The notes under the pieces were generated by a model. It was not told the DNA's origin, did not search any database, and saw only the letters and a list, made by a program, of their open reading frames with translations. Positions 1-10,079 of a DNA stretch of 64,000 nt are shown piece by piece; the stretch's first letter is position 1, and every line of letters starts with the position of its first letter. The position numbers and the translations under genes are program-made. Source of the DNA: Niabella agricola (GTDB lineage Bacteria; Bacteroidota; Bacteroidia; Chitinophagales; Chitinophagaceae); the NCBI RefSeq assembly GCF_021538615.1, contig NZ_JAJHIZ010000003.1, positions 744,001 through 808,000 on the forward strand, in the 5' to 3' direction.

Positions 1-3000
1 AATAGGCATTGGGGTTCTCCGGTGTCCAATGGTCCAGATTCAATGTGGTTACATTGGTCCAGGGTTGCGCATACACGCCCCAGAAATAAATATTGGAGCT
101 GCCGGGATACCAGTCGCGTTTGCCGATGCCCTGCAGAAAAATACGCAGGTCAACACCTTTCCATCCTCCCGAAAGATCGATACTGTATGGATAACGCGCA
201 CTCCGGTTGCCGATAATATGCATATCCCCGGGGTTTTCCAGGGTTTTATTACCCAGGTCGATGGAACCATTATGGTTCCGGTCTGCAAACTTCAGATCAC
301 CGGGATAAAAATTATAGCCCTGGTCGTCTTCACCAACAGCCCGCTGGTTGGGTGAATTTGCTACATCCTGTGCATCTTTAAAATAACCCAGTACATCCAG
401 TCCCCAGATCTCGCCGATCTCCATTCCTTCGTAGTAGCTGAGGCTTCCTGTATTATTATTAAAGGAACCGCCCAGGTATTTTGTGGGGTTATCAAAACGG
501 GTGATCCAGGCACGGCTGTCTGCCAGCGTTAAGGCCAGGTTGTACCAGAACGGCGAACCTGCCAGTTGCCCGTTATCTCTCCAGTTCAGCCGCAGTTCCC
601 ATCCCTTTGTTTTCAGGTCGCCCGCATTTTCTCTCGGAACGGCGGTTCCGAATACAGCGGGCAGGGTTTTACCCTGTATCAGCATATCATTGGTATAGCG
701 GGTATATTTATCAAAATTGACGGCCAGCCGGTTGTTAAGAAGGGCCAGATCAATCCCCATGTTGACGGTAGCAATACTCTCCCAGCTAAAATTATCAGAA
801 ACCGCTCCGGGTGCATACACGGCCTGCGGCCGTCCTGCGCCCAGTATATATCCTACCTGCCCGTTGCTCATCGTAGGAATATAACCATACTCCGATACCG
901 AAGCCTGGTTCCCCAGGGAGCCATATGACCCCCGAAGCTTTAGCATATTCAATGCCAGGGCATTTTTTACCGGCGCAAAAAAACTTTCTTCAGATATCAA
1001 CCAGCCTGCAGATGCCGACGGAAAAAATCCCCATCTTTTTCCCGGGGGGAAGCGTGAAGATCCGTCATACCGGCTGTTCAATTCCAACAGGTACTTTCCT
1101 TTATAGTTATACCCCAGTCTTGAAAACACCCCCTGAACCGCCCAATCCCGGATGGTTTCGCTATTGGTGATATCCCCGGTGCTTACGCCGGGAGACGGTA
1201 ACGTATTTGCGATAAGATTATTACGGCGGGTCCAGAAATCATTTGAATTAAAGTATTCCTGGTTAAACCCAACCAGTGCCTGCAGGTAATGTGCTCCGAA
1301 ATTTTTGTGAAAATCGGTGTACACGTTATACACATTGTACAAACTGGTTATATTCTGATCCCGGGCCCAGGTATTGGAGAACGTGTATTGTACCGGGTTA
1401 TTGGGACCTGTTTTATAAGGTACAGGAATATCATACGACCGGATGAGCGTAGATCCGCGCCGGAAGGTTGCATCGGCATTCAGATCCCATACATCTTTTA
1501 TCAACGCTGCTTTTGCAGAAAAGGTAGTCAGGTACTCATTCAGTTTTTCCCGGCGGCGGCCGCCTTGTTGCAAGGCCCCCAATACCTGGGCGCCGGCACT
1601 TGTCCAGCTGCCGTCCGGGTTCTTAGGCACGTCCAGCGAATTGGTACGGTTTACATTCCAAAAGAAATCGCCATCCAGAAAAACGGGAGCTTCATAGTCG
1701 GTACTTGTCAGCAAAGTATTATTGGAAAACTTCAACCACCGGGTTACATCAAAATCAACCTTCCCTCTTACGTTATACCGCTTGTATATGTCATTTCCAT
1801 ATTTCAGCAACCCGTCCTGCCGGTAATAATCGCCCGAGAAATAATAACTCAGTTTGTCTGCCCGTTTGGAAATGCTGAGGTTGGCATTATACGTAGGTGC
1901 TGTTTTATTGTAGGCTTCATCCAACCAGTCTGTAGCACCATAGTAGGCCCAGTTATTGGTATTGGTCGGGTTCAGAATGACTGCAGGCAGCGAAGGATCC
2001 TCCGAACGTTTTTTTGCATACTCACGTACCGATTCGGGGTACAGGTTGTATAAGGGTTTACCGGCTTCGTTCTTGGCATCCATCACCTGGTATGGATCGG
2101 TTACAAGATCCGGCAATTTGCCGCGGGTGCGGTATCCGACCATTGCGTTTAATGCCACATTCAGATCATTTCCTTTTGCTTTTTTTGTGGTAATCAACAC
2201 CACACCAAAGGAAGCCCGTGCTCCGTAGATGGCGGCCGCTGCAGCATCTTTTAATACAGAAACGGTCTCTACATCATTGGGATTGAGCCGTGCCACTTCG
2301 GCCATGGTAAACGGAATATTATCCACAATGATCAGCGGATCACCGCCATTAATACTGGTAAAGCCCCGGATATTGAAGTTAGGATTGGTAGTAGCCCTTC
2401 CATTGGAGATCGTTATATTCAGGTTGGGAATCAATCCCTGCAAACCCGCGCCCAGGTTTGAAATGGGCCGGCTTTCCAATTGTTTGGAGGTAATCATATC
2501 CACGGCTCCGGTCAGGTTTACTTTCTTCTGCACACCAAAGCCTACCACTACGATCTCATCCAGGTTTTTATCGCCCGGCACCAGCTGGATATTGCCCAGG
2601 TCTCCCGCATTTGTTTTTATTTCCTGCGTAATATACCCGATATAGGAAACCTCCAGTATGCTGTTTTCCGGTGCTTCAATAGAGAAACTGCCATCCTCCG
2701 CAGTTACCACACCTACCGTAGTACCTTTAATGCGGATGCTTACACCTGCCAGCGGCTTGCCGCCCGCTCCCGTAACCCTTCCGGTAATCCGTTGATCACC
2801 GCTTGCGAGGCGGGCCAGGTCGTTCCCATCGCGCTTTTTTATGATCACCACCCGGTCTTTGATCTCGTAGGTTACCGGCTGATCCTTACAAACCGCGTCC
2901 ATGGCTTCTTTCAGCGAAACATTGAATACACGGACCGTTACAGGTTTTGTATTTCGCAAATGCGATTTTACATAAAAGAAATTATAGCCTGTTTGCGTGC

Positions 3001-3124
3001 GGATATCTTCCATCACTTTTTCAAAGGCCGCGTTCTTCTCGGAAAGGTTGAGTCGCTGGGCATAACCGCCGGCGCTTACCTGCAAAAAGCAAAGCAGCAG
3101 CAGACAGGAAAATACCTTTCTCAT
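1..3124 (-). CDS. SusC/RagA TonB-dependent outer membrane receptor with STN domain (partial at 3' end)
   Basis: Large beta-barrel transporter that imports an oligosaccharide or similar ligand across the outer membrane with a SusD lipoprotein, powered by TonB. Seen: signal peptide (MRKVFSCLLLLCFLQVSA), an STN domain at about residues 25-95 (FFYVKSHLRNTKPVTVRVFNV... region), a carboxypeptidase-regulatory-like domain (ITGRVTGAGGKPLAGVSI), a TonB box/plug start (IVVVGFGVQKK) and the plug motif LKDAAAAAIYGARASFGVV. About 1041 residues are visible, ending at ENPNAY, a motif that normally lies several dozen residues before the SusC C-terminus, so little is missing. The STN domain is the part that signals to a FecR anti-sigma factor, matching the FecR and sigma genes just upstream. 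An in-frame ATG 60 bases upstream (3184) is an alternative start; I chose the ATG directly before the signal peptide. Substrate unknown; SusD lies outside the window. Confidence 0.93.
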   Translation of the reverse strand, partial: MRKVFSCLLLLCFLQVSAGGYAQRLNLSEKNAAFEKVMEDIRTQTGYNFFYVKSHLRNTKPVTVRVFNVSLKEAMDAVCKDQPVTYEIKDRVVIIKKRDGNDLARLASGDQRITGRVTGAGGKPLAGVSIRIKGTTVGVVTAEDGSFSIEAPENSILEVSYIGYITQEIKTNAGDLGNIQLVPGDKNLDEIVVVGFGVQKKVNLTGAVDMITSKQLESRPISNLGAGLQGLIPNLNITISNGRATTNPNFNIRGFTSINGGDPLIIVDNIPFTMAEVARLNPNDVETVSVLKDAAAAAIYGARASFGVVLITTKKAKGNDLNVALNAMVGYRTRGKLPDLVTDPYQVMDAKNEAGKPLYNLYPESVREYAKKRSEDPSLPAVILNPTNTNNWAYYGATDWLDEAYNKTAPTYNANLSISKRADKLSYYFSGDYYRQDGLLKYGNDIYKRYNVRGKVDFDVTRWLKFSNNTLLTSTDYEAPVFLDGDFFWNVNRTNSLDVPKNPDGSWTSAGAQVLGALQQGGRRREKLNEYLTTFSAKAALIKDVWDLNADATFRRGSTLIRSYDIPVPYKTGPNNPVQYTFSNTWARDQNITSLYNVYNVYTDFHKNFGAHYLQALVGFNQEYFNSNDFWTRRNNLIANTLPSPGVSTGDITNSETIRDWAVQGVFSRLGYNYKGKYLLELNSRYDGSSRFPPGKRWGFFPSASAGWLISEESFFAPVKNALALNMLKLRGSYGSLGNQASVSEYGYIPTMSNGQVGYILGAGRPQAVYAPGAVSDNFSWESIATVNMGIDLALLNNRLAVNFDKYTRYTNDMLIQGKTLPAVFGTAVPRENAGDLKTKGWELRLNWRDNGQLAGSPFWYNLALTLADSRAWITRFDNPTKYLGGSFNNNTGSLSYYEGMEIGEIWGLDVLGYFKDAQDVANSPNQRAVGEDDQGYNFYPGDLKFADRNHNGSIDLGNKTLENPGDMHIIGNRSARYPYSIDLSGGWKGVDLRIFLQGIGKRDWYPGSSNIYFWGVYAQPWTNVTTLNLDHWTPENPNAY

Positions 3125-3356
3125 AAATAAAATGCGGTTTCCCGGCCGGGTGCCGGAACCTACCGTTTGGTTATTAAAGCACATACGATTTATTTTAGAA
3201 CATGATTAATTGAAGGAATGATGCGCGCCGGACCGATTGCCCGTAACGCTGTTTTTGCATTGAAAAATTGTAAACGACGGCTCCGCCGCTGGTTAAGTAT
3301 CCATGCGCCTGGTTTAATAATTATGAATAAATGTTGTTTTCGGGCAACAGATCCAC

Positions 3357-4502
3357 TCAGGTTCGGGTAACGTAAATTTTCTTCCCGTCGATACGGAACG
3401 AAAACAATCCCGTGGCCTCCATGATCCCCAATACACCGGACACATTCTGAAAGCGCGACATAGCCCCTTTCATCTTATCCAATGGCATATTACCCTCATA
3501 AATTACCTGTACATCATACCAACGTGCAACCTTGGTCATGATCTCATATACATTTTCATCGTTAAATTCAAAGTACCCGTTCTTCCATGCAACCGAAGCA
3601 TCGGTATTTACTTTTGAGACGGCCACCAGCCCCCTGCCATTAACCAACGCCTGCTCGCCAGGTTTCAATGTTTGCCGTCCGTTTATTTTCACGGACCCCT
3701 CCAGCAAAGTAGTGCGTGCTTCCGGTTCATCAGCATAACTGCTCACATTGAAATGCGTACCCAATACTTTAACATCCTGCCGGCCCGAGTGTACAATAAA
3801 GGGTTTACGGGCATCCTTTGCCACTTCAAAATAGGCCTCACCTTCCAGCTCTACCCGCCGCTCCCTTAAGCCTGTAAAGTTTACCGGAAATTTCAGGGAA
3901 GTGGCTGCATTCAGCCAAACCTTCGATCCGTCGGGAAGTGTGATCCCGAATTGCTGCGCGCGGGCAGTGATTAACGTATTGTATGCCGTTGCACCTGCAG
4001 CAACCGGACGATCCGCCAGCGCAAACGCATCCGGCTGATATACAATCGTACTATCGGTAACCTTCGTAACAATGACGCCTTTCTGCCCGGCCAGTTTTCC
4101 GTTACCACCTTCTGAAAGCAGGATCCGGCGGCCGTCCGCAAGAACAAGGGTGGCCATATTGGTTCCCGGGGCAATATCCGGTTTTATTTCGGGGGCAGCA
4201 ACAACACCGGTCCGTTGTTTAAACGAAGTGTTTACCCACCTGAAGACACCCGTCAAACAAGCCGCCAGCAGTACTGCAGCTGCCGCAATCCGGATCCAGG
4301 TTCTTAAAGGAGCCGCCTTGCCATCTATTCTCCGGCTGATTTCCCGGAACATCTGCCTTTCCTTTGCATCAAGGTCTGCGGCATCCGGCTCCCTGCCCTG
4401 CTGCTGATTGCACCAGGCGTTGTATGATTGCAGATCGCTGTCGGAGGCCTTGCCCTCCTCAATGCGTTGCATAATTTTTAAAAGTTCTTCCGGGTTCACC
4501 AT
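3357..4502 (-). CDS. FecR-family anti-sigma factor
   Basis: Inner-membrane anti-sigma factor that holds the ECF sigma factor until the STN domain of the partner SusC reports ligand binding. Seen (381 aa from this start): cytoplasmic N-terminal domain beginning MVNPEELLKIMQRIEEG, one membrane segment (WIRIAAAAVLLAACLTGVF), the FecR domain around LPDGSKVWLNAATSLKFP and VLGTHFNVSSY, and a C-terminal DUF4974 region (WKNGYFEFNDENV onward) typical of Bacteroidota. An in-frame ATG 30 bases upstream (4532) would add ten residues (MIGGLRFPLN) not expected for the family, so the internal ATG is preferred. Order sigma-FecR-SusC on the same strand is the standard trans-envelope signalling arrangement. 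Confidence 0.93.
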   Translation of the reverse strand: MVNPEELLKIMQRIEEGKASDSDLQSYNAWCNQQQGREPDAADLDAKERQMFREISRRIDGKAAPLRTWIRIAAAAVLLAACLTGVFRWVNTSFKQRTGVVAAPEIKPDIAPGTNMATLVLADGRRILLSEGGNGKLAGQKGVIVTKVTDSTIVYQPDAFALADRPVAAGATAYNTLITARAQQFGITLPDGSKVWLNAATSLKFPVNFTGLRERRVELEGEAYFEVAKDARKPFIVHSGRQDVKVLGTHFNVSSYADEPEARTTLLEGSVKINGRQTLKPGEQALVNGRGLVAVSKVNTDASVAWKNGYFEFNDENVYEIMTKVARWYDVQVIYEGNMPLDKMKGAMSRFQNVSGVLGIMEATGLFSFRIDGKKIYVTRT

Positions 4503-4825
4503 ATTTAACGGAAACCTTAGGCCTCCTATCATTAAGAGACATCATGGGTTCGCATCCCCCAAGGAAATGTTTATTTTTTTTTGACCTCATAAACCGGCGG
4601 AGATGCCTCTTCTTCAACAAACCCGATGGAAGAAGAACGCAGCTGATAAAGGGTGCGGCTTCGGGACATCAACCAATAGAAAAAAAGACAAAGCCCGGTA
4701 CAGGAGGATTTACGCTACCGCTATAAAATAATAAAGGTACCGGGCATACCCACCGGCCCTGGCAATATAAAGAAACGGAACCTGATCTGCAAGCGGCACA
4801 ATACCACTCTTTATGAGCTGGGCGT

Positions 4826-5398
4826 TTAGAGGAAAACGCTCCAGAACGACATTTTACCCAGATGCAGTTTTAGTTTTTTCAACGTAATGGTCATCTGGTT
4901 TTCAACCGTTTTTTCGGCAATACCCAGCCGGGCGGCTATTTCTTTATTGCTCATGTATTGTTCGCGACTTAACTTGTAGATCTCCCGCGCCCGCTGCGGC
5001 AGCGTATTCACAAAATCATGGATCGCTGCCTTCAGCTCCTTGATCTCAATGCCTTCTTCCATACGGGCTTCTTCCGCTACAGATTGCATTGCAAAGACCT
5101 GGTTAAGGATCGCGGTTCTTCTTTTGCTGGATAAAATCACACGGGTAAGTTTATACTTCACGGCAGCCATCAGGTATGCTTTTAGGCAGGTGATGTTTAG
5201 TTTATCATGGTTTACCCACAGCCAAACAAACAGATCCTGTACCGCATCCGTACATTCATCCTCATCTTTCAGGATGTTGAACGCATAACGGTACAGCAGG
5301 GAAGCATAACGGGAATAGATCGTATTGAACGCCATCCGGTCGCGCTCCTTCAGCAAACCAGTCAATTCCTCATCATTATATTGCCTGTAATCGATCAT
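4826..5398 (-). CDS. RNA polymerase ECF sigma-70 factor
   Basis: Extracytoplasmic-function sigma factor, 190 aa, expected to switch on the downstream SusC/SusD genes. Region 2 is seen at about residues 25-90 (FNTIYSRYASLLYRYAFNI, DAVQDLFVWLW) and region 4 near the C-terminus (LPQRAREIYKLSREQYMSN followed by IAARLGIAEKTVENQM, a helix-turn-helix). Length and the Bacteroidota-type 'YMSNKEIAARLGIAEKTVE' style fit the family. It heads the cascade sigma, FecR, SusC. The 323-bp spacer to fecR is unusually long for such a pair and contains no gene that I can see. Confidence 0.95.
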   Translation of the reverse strand: MIDYRQYNDEELTGLLKERDRMAFNTIYSRYASLLYRYAFNILKDEDECTDAVQDLFVWLWVNHDKLNITCLKAYLMAAVKYKLTRVILSSKRRTAILNQVFAMQSVAEEARMEEGIEIKELKAAIHDFVNTLPQRAREIYKLSREQYMSNKEIAARLGIAEKTVENQMTITLKKLKLHLGKMSFWSVFL

Positions 5399-5718
5399 GA
5401 TAAAATTTTACCCGGGTGGAAACCGGGAGGCGGTATGAAATACATTGCAATAATATTACATCCCGTTACGCTATCACTTAAAATCAAATTATATTTATAT
5501 TAACTTGGAAGCACTGACACCTGTTTGAATGCATGATTCATTTCTCATTTTTAACAGTCACTTCACGCCAACCAAAAAATAGCAAGCAAACCACGTCTTT
5601 CGATCCGTGAGCGATATTAGCAGAAAATTTTGACATCTGGTACTACTTTAGTGTGCAACCGTTTGCACGTTATCCGGCGCCCTGGTTCTGGTTTTATGTA
5701 GCAACCGTTCCGGGCTGC
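5399..5718. other. Intergenic region upstream of the sigma factor
   Basis: This 320-bp AT-rich stretch lies between the start of the sigma factor gene and the 3' end of the hybrid sensor gene. It must carry the sigma gene promoter, but I found no clear TAnnTTTG element on the minus strand; TATTATTG (reverse complement of 5446-5455 area) is the nearest match. No open reading frame here is convincing and no strong hairpin is visible. Confidence 0.4.
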
Positions 5719-8499
5719 TTATTTGGTACTACCAAACTGGTCCTTATAAGCCTTGGGAGTAACCCCGGTTATCTTCTTAAAGGAGGTGGAAAAATAGGAA
5801 GGGCTCGAAAACCCGGTCTGGTAAGCTATTTCAGCAAATGAAAGTGTTCCCTGGCGGATCAGGTACTGTGCTTTCTGAATGCGCTGATTAAGGATGTACT
5901 CATGAATACCCGCCTGCAGCAGGGGTTTGGCTTTCCGGTACAACTGGATCTTGGAAAGTCCCAGGGCCCGGCAAAGATCCTGGATCGAAAACTGTTCATT
6001 AGCCAGGTTTTTTTCGATGACCGCATTCAAATCTGCCAGAAAACGTTTTTCATTTTTTCCCCCCGTTTGTTGTACCTCTTTGGGAATAGCAGCCGTAAGG
6101 TGTTCTTTTAAATGTTGCCGGTTCTTCAGCAACCCGCGAATGGTTTGCTCCAGCACATCCATGCGGAAGGGCTTCACCAGGTAGGCGTCTGCGTTGGTAC
6201 GCAATCCCTCTACCTGGTTGTCATCAGTCGTTTTTGCAGTGAGCAGTACTACAGGAATATGTGCCGTACGGATATCCGACTTCAATACATTGGCCAGTTG
6301 CAGGCCATCCGTGTCCGGCATCATAATATCAGACAATACGAGGTCCGGAAATTCCTCAAAGGTCGTGCGAATGCCTTCACTGCCGTTTCTTGCAGTTATA
6401 ACATGGTATTCGCCCTGCAGCCGCTCCGAAAGGAACCGGCGCAGATCGTCGTTATCTTCCACTACCAGGATACTTCCCATCCGGTCTTGCCGGATTGCCG
6501 GCTCCGGTGCGTCCGGCAAAGGCTGGGGAAGTGCGTTGTTTTCGATATGAAAATGTTCTACCCATTCAGGCATATTGCTGTGATAGCCGGAAGGGTCAGC
6601 CCTCAGAACGCCCGGCTCCCGAAGCAGCGCATCGCCCAGCGGCAAGGCAACCACAAATACAGCGCCCCGGTGTTTCTCGCTTTCCACCCATATGGAGCCT
6701 TTATGCAGCTCTACCAGCTCTTTTGACAGGGCCAGCCCCACCCCACTTCCGTTCTGGCTGCGTACATTACCCTGGTAAAAAAATTCAAACAGTCTTGCCT
6801 GTTCCTCCCCACTCAGGCCGGCACCGGAATCCGCTACTTTTATAAGTGCCCGGCTACCTTGCAAATCGGTTTCAAGGGTTACATATACATGGCCGGAATC
6901 CGGTGTGAATTTGAAGGCATTCGAAAACAGATTGAACAATACCTTCTCCATCTTTTCGGGATCGATCCAGCACTTTAAAGAGGTTTCCTTTGTAAGCAGG
7001 CGAAAATCGATGTTCCGCTGCTGGGCCAACCCTCCAAAAGCCCCCAGCAATTCGTTTACAAACAATACCAGGTCCGTTTCCTGTACCCGGAGGGTCATTT
7101 TGTTCAGTTCCAGTTTCCGAAAATCCATCAGTTGGTTTACAAGCAGCAACAGGCGGGACGCATTTTTTCGGATCAGCGCAAACTGCCCCCGCAGGTAAGC
7201 GGGTGTGCGTGTATTCCGGAGCGCTTCATCTGCGGGTGCCAGGATGAGTGTCAGCGGCGTTTTCAATTCATGCGACACATTGGTAAAAAAGTTCAGCTTC
7301 TGTTCGCTGGCTTCCTGTACCTGTTGCGCCATTGCATTGATCTGCTCGCTTTGGGAACGGATCTCATGATTCTGCGCACGCAGCAATTTATAGGCCCGGA
7401 TATTTTTCCGCCTGAGATAGATCAGCAGGCCGGATAACATCAACAGCAGGAAGAGGGTTCCCAGCAGGACACCGATCAGGTTTTTTTGAGTACGGAAGGT
7501 TTTTGCCTGGCGCTTTAGCAGCAGATCCTGCCGTACGATATCTTTTTGCTGATCGATCACTTTATTAAATTGTTGTTGCAGCATTACCACGTTCGTGCTG
7601 TCAACGATGATCGTTCTTAAAAAGTCGCGTTTGGGCACTTCCTGTTTATGCAGGATCCGGGCTGCCGCCCGGATCGCTTCTCCTCCCCCCGTAGGGTAAA
7701 GTACGGAAGCCAGGAGGGCCTTATGCTCTACAAATTTCAATCCCGTTCCCGGCTGTGCATCTACCCCAATGACCCGGATACCGGGAAAGCCCAGCTGCCG
7801 GCAGATCGCAGCCGCCGTATTAGCCATTACATCGTTATGCGCAAAGATCAGTTGTGTATGGCGAAGCTGCGCTGTTAAAGCAGGCAACTGCTTCTGTACA
7901 CTTCCCTCGAGCCAGTCGCCCCGGATCACCTGTACTTTTATCTGGGGAAAATCCTTCATGACATCTGCAAAACCTTTTTCCCGCTGCCGTGCAGGTGTAG
8001 ACGACTGCAATCCGGTGATTTCGAGAATGTTTCCCTTTTGTTCCAGGAAATCGGCGGCATACATGCCCGCCAGCCGGCCTACCTCCGTGTTGTCTGCCCC
8101 TATAAAACTGGTATAAGAGCCCGAGTTGATATTCCGGTCAACCGTGATCACGGGGATGCCGCTTTTATATACGCTGTCGATAATGGGTGTAAGGGGCGCC
8201 GCTTCATTTGGTGAAACAATCAACAGGTCGATCTTCTTCCGCACCAGCTCCCGGATCTGTTGCACCTGGGTCTGGCTGTTATAATCCGCCTGGCGGTAAA
8301 CGATCCGGAGATCCGGGTTAAAGACCAGTTCCCGGTCCATTTCTGCTCTCATCTCCTTTCTCCAGGCATCCGCATCACCCAGCTGTGAAATGCCGATTAC
8401 AAATGGCTGCTTCGCCTGCCGCGCACAGCCGGCAAACAGGATCAGAATCAGAAAAACAGCTGTTTTCCTTCCCAATGCAATCGCTTGTAGGAGTATCAT
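5719..8499 (-). CDS. Hybrid two-component system sensor/regulator with periplasmic sugar-binding domain (fructose-sensor type)
   Basis: One-protein signalling system (926 aa) that senses a sugar in the periplasm and activates the adjacent glycan locus. Domains seen: signal/lipobox-like N-terminus (LILFAGC, Cys25); type I periplasmic binding domain, about 33-300 (VIGISQLGDADAW, IVSPNEAAPLTP, HNDVMANTAAA); membrane helix 341-363; HisKA with phospho-acceptor His410 (VSHELKTP); HATPase (N-box NLFSNAFKF, DSGAGLS, GSGVGLA); receiver with Asp724 (LSDIMMPD) and Lys776; AraC-type helix-turn-helix, about 818-922. Most HTCS sensors carry a Reg_prop beta-propeller; the PBP type is the architecture of BT1754, the fructose sensor of the B. 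thetaiotaomicron levan locus. The neighbouring fructokinase and GH32 genes make fructose the likely ligand; that step is inference. Divergent from the sugar porter gene. Confidence 0.95.
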   Translation of the reverse strand: MILLQAIALGRKTAVFLILILFAGCARQAKQPFVIGISQLGDADAWRKEMRAEMDRELVFNPDLRIVYRQADYNSQTQVQQIRELVRKKIDLLIVSPNEAAPLTPIIDSVYKSGIPVITVDRNINSGSYTSFIGADNTEVGRLAGMYAADFLEQKGNILEITGLQSSTPARQREKGFADVMKDFPQIKVQVIRGDWLEGSVQKQLPALTAQLRHTQLIFAHNDVMANTAAAICRQLGFPGIRVIGVDAQPGTGLKFVEHKALLASVLYPTGGGEAIRAAARILHKQEVPKRDFLRTIIVDSTNVVMLQQQFNKVIDQQKDIVRQDLLLKRQAKTFRTQKNLIGVLLGTLFLLLMLSGLLIYLRRKNIRAYKLLRAQNHEIRSQSEQINAMAQQVQEASEQKLNFFTNVSHELKTPLTLILAPADEALRNTRTPAYLRGQFALIRKNASRLLLLVNQLMDFRKLELNKMTLRVQETDLVLFVNELLGAFGGLAQQRNIDFRLLTKETSLKCWIDPEKMEKVLFNLFSNAFKFTPDSGHVYVTLETDLQGSRALIKVADSGAGLSGEEQARLFEFFYQGNVRSQNGSGVGLALSKELVELHKGSIWVESEKHRGAVFVVALPLGDALLREPGVLRADPSGYHSNMPEWVEHFHIENNALPQPLPDAPEPAIRQDRMGSILVVEDNDDLRRFLSERLQGEYHVITARNGSEGIRTTFEEFPDLVLSDIMMPDTDGLQLANVLKSDIRTAHIPVVLLTAKTTDDNQVEGLRTNADAYLVKPFRMDVLEQTIRGLLKNRQHLKEHLTAAIPKEVQQTGGKNEKRFLADLNAVIEKNLANEQFSIQDLCRALGLSKIQLYRKAKPLLQAGIHEYILNQRIQKAQYLIRQGTLSFAEIAYQTGFSSPSYFSTSFKKITGVTPKAYKDQFGSTK

Positions 8500-8539
8500 G
8501 ATTCAAATTTAACAGGAACCTGCTACAATATTAAAATTT

Positions 8540-8669
8540 ATTGATACAAGAATAAAAAGCAGTGTTTTCAATTTCCTCAAAGCAAAAATCCAACAAACTG
8601 ATAATCAGTATAGAAAAATCACAATGTTCTAATTTCAAAATTTTAAAAGGAATTGATACGAAATCAAAA
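8540..8669. promoter_or_regulatory. Divergent control region with a repeated ATTGATAC motif
   Basis: The 228-bp AT-rich region between the hybrid sensor and the sugar porter holds two same-orientation copies of a similar motif, at 8540-8557 and 8652-8669. Both start ATTGATAC and end AAAA and match at 14 of 18 positions, 112 bp apart. AraC-type output domains bind direct repeats, so these could be operators; this is inference. No convincing TAnnTTTG promoter was found on either strand. Confidence 0.3.
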
Positions 8670-8727
8670 CAGAACAGGCTCCGGAGCTTCCTATTTTCAC
8701 GGCACGATTAAAAACAACGATTGGTAT

Positions 8728-10071
8728 ATGAAAAGTAAACTTTTGTTCTGGAGTATCGTCATTGCCCTCGGAGGCCTCTTATTCGGGATGGATGTGGCGG
8801 TTATTTCCGGCGCCGAACAACAAATACAACAGGTATGGCGGTTGAGCGATGTACTCCATGGCCAGGCGCTGGCTGCCGCTTTATATGGTACGATTATCGG
8901 CGCCTTATTCGGCGGTATCCCGGCCGAACGTTATGGCCGAAAGAAAGTGCTGCTCTGGATCGGAATCGCATTCTTTATCGCTTCGGTAGGCTCTGCCCTC
9001 GCCCAGGATGTGATTACATTCATGGCCTTCCGTTTCCTGGGAGGATTGGGGGTGGGCGCCTCCTCAGTAGTAGCGCCCATGTTTATCTCGGAAATCGCCC
9101 CGGCAAAAAACCGCGGCAAACTGGTAGCCACTTTCCAGTTCAACATCGTTTTCGGGATCCTGCTGGCTTATTTATCCAATTATCTGCTGAGTGGTTTAGG
9201 TGCCGAAGCCTGGCGCTGGATGCTGGGGATCCTGGCCCTCCCTGCAGCTCTTTTTGTAGTGCTGCTGTATTTTGTACCCGAAAGTCCCCGTTGGTTAATG
9301 GTGCATCAAAACGATTATGCCGGGGCCCGGAAGATCCTGGAGGTATCGGATCCCGAAGGAGTGGAAGCAGCGATCCGATCCATACAGCAGGAGGTGGAAG
9401 CAGACCGCAAAAAAGCCAGCCTCGCTGTTTTCTTTTCCAAACGATTTATAAAACCCATCATCATGGCCACCCTGATAGCCTTGTTCAACCAGCTATCTGG
9501 TATCAATGCCATTATTTATTTCGCCCCGCGGGTCTTTGAACTGGCCGGGCTGGGCAAAAGTGCTGCTTTTTTACAAAGCGCCGGTGTAGGATTGGTAAAC
9601 CTCGTATTTACCATGCTGGGACTTTACCTGATCGATCGCCTGGGCCGTAAAAAATTAATGCTCATTGGCTCGCTGGGATATATTGTTTCGCTGGGCGCCA
9701 TCGCTGCCGCCTTTTATTTCCAGTACCTCGGCGGGATGATTGTACCCCTGCTCGTTTTTATGTTTATCGCTGCCCATGCCATTGGCCAGGGAGCCGTGAT
9801 CTGGGTCTTTATCTCCGAGATCTTTCCCAACCAGGTACGTTCCTACGGCCAGTCTCTGGGCAGTTCTGTGCACTGGGTAATGGCAGCCATCATTACCAGC
9901 GTATTCCCCTTTTTCGCCAATAGCCCTGCCATCGGCCCGGCGAAGATCTTCCTTTTCTTTACGCTTATGATGATCCTGCAACTGCTGTGGGTACTGTTTA
10001 AAATGCCGGAAACAAAAGGCGTTTCCCTTGAGGAGATGGAACAAACCCTCCGGCGGGATCCGGGAGAATGA
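8728..10071 (+). CDS. MFS sugar porter (probable fructose/monosaccharide importer)
   Basis: Inner-membrane sugar:proton symporter, 447 aa from this start, about 12 membrane segments. Sugar-porter family marks are visible: GRKK after helix 2 and again mid-protein (DRLGRKK), VPESPRWLM before the central loop, NQLSGINAIIYF in helix 7, and PETKG at the C-terminal end (MPETKGVSLEEME). The ATG at 8728 gives the usual family start (MKSKLLFWSIVIALGGLLFGMD); a TTG start 75 bases upstream would add an atypical leader and is not preferred. It sits first in the plus-strand run before fructokinase, matching the position of the monosaccharide importer in the Bacteroides levan locus, so it probably carries fructose released by GH32. 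Confidence 0.92.
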   Translation: MKSKLLFWSIVIALGGLLFGMDVAVISGAEQQIQQVWRLSDVLHGQALAAALYGTIIGALFGGIPAERYGRKKVLLWIGIAFFIASVGSALAQDVITFMAFRFLGGLGVGASSVVAPMFISEIAPAKNRGKLVATFQFNIVFGILLAYLSNYLLSGLGAEAWRWMLGILALPAALFVVLLYFVPESPRWLMVHQNDYAGARKILEVSDPEGVEAAIRSIQQEVEADRKKASLAVFFSKRFIKPIIMATLIALFNQLSGINAIIYFAPRVFELAGLGKSAAFLQSAGVGLVNLVFTMLGLYLIDRLGRKKLMLIGSLGYIVSLGAIAAAFYFQYLGGMIVPLLVFMFIAAHAIGQGAVIWVFISEIFPNQVRSYGQSLGSSVHWVMAAIITSVFPFFANSPAIGPAKIFLFFTLMMILQLLWVLFKMPETKGVSLEEMEQTLRRDPGE

Positions 10072-10079
10072 CCTCCCAA

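Noticed and set aside
1..3130. Long plus-strand open frames of 60-254 codons across the first 3 kb
   Set aside because: They lie entirely opposite the SusC gene, have no motif or signal, and break at different points from the SusC frame; they are antisense shadows.
3125..3356. Small GC-rich hairpins between fecR and susC as terminators or a riboswitch
   Set aside because: Stems such as CGGCTCCGCCG are short, and neither a T-run nor a known aptamer core is visible.
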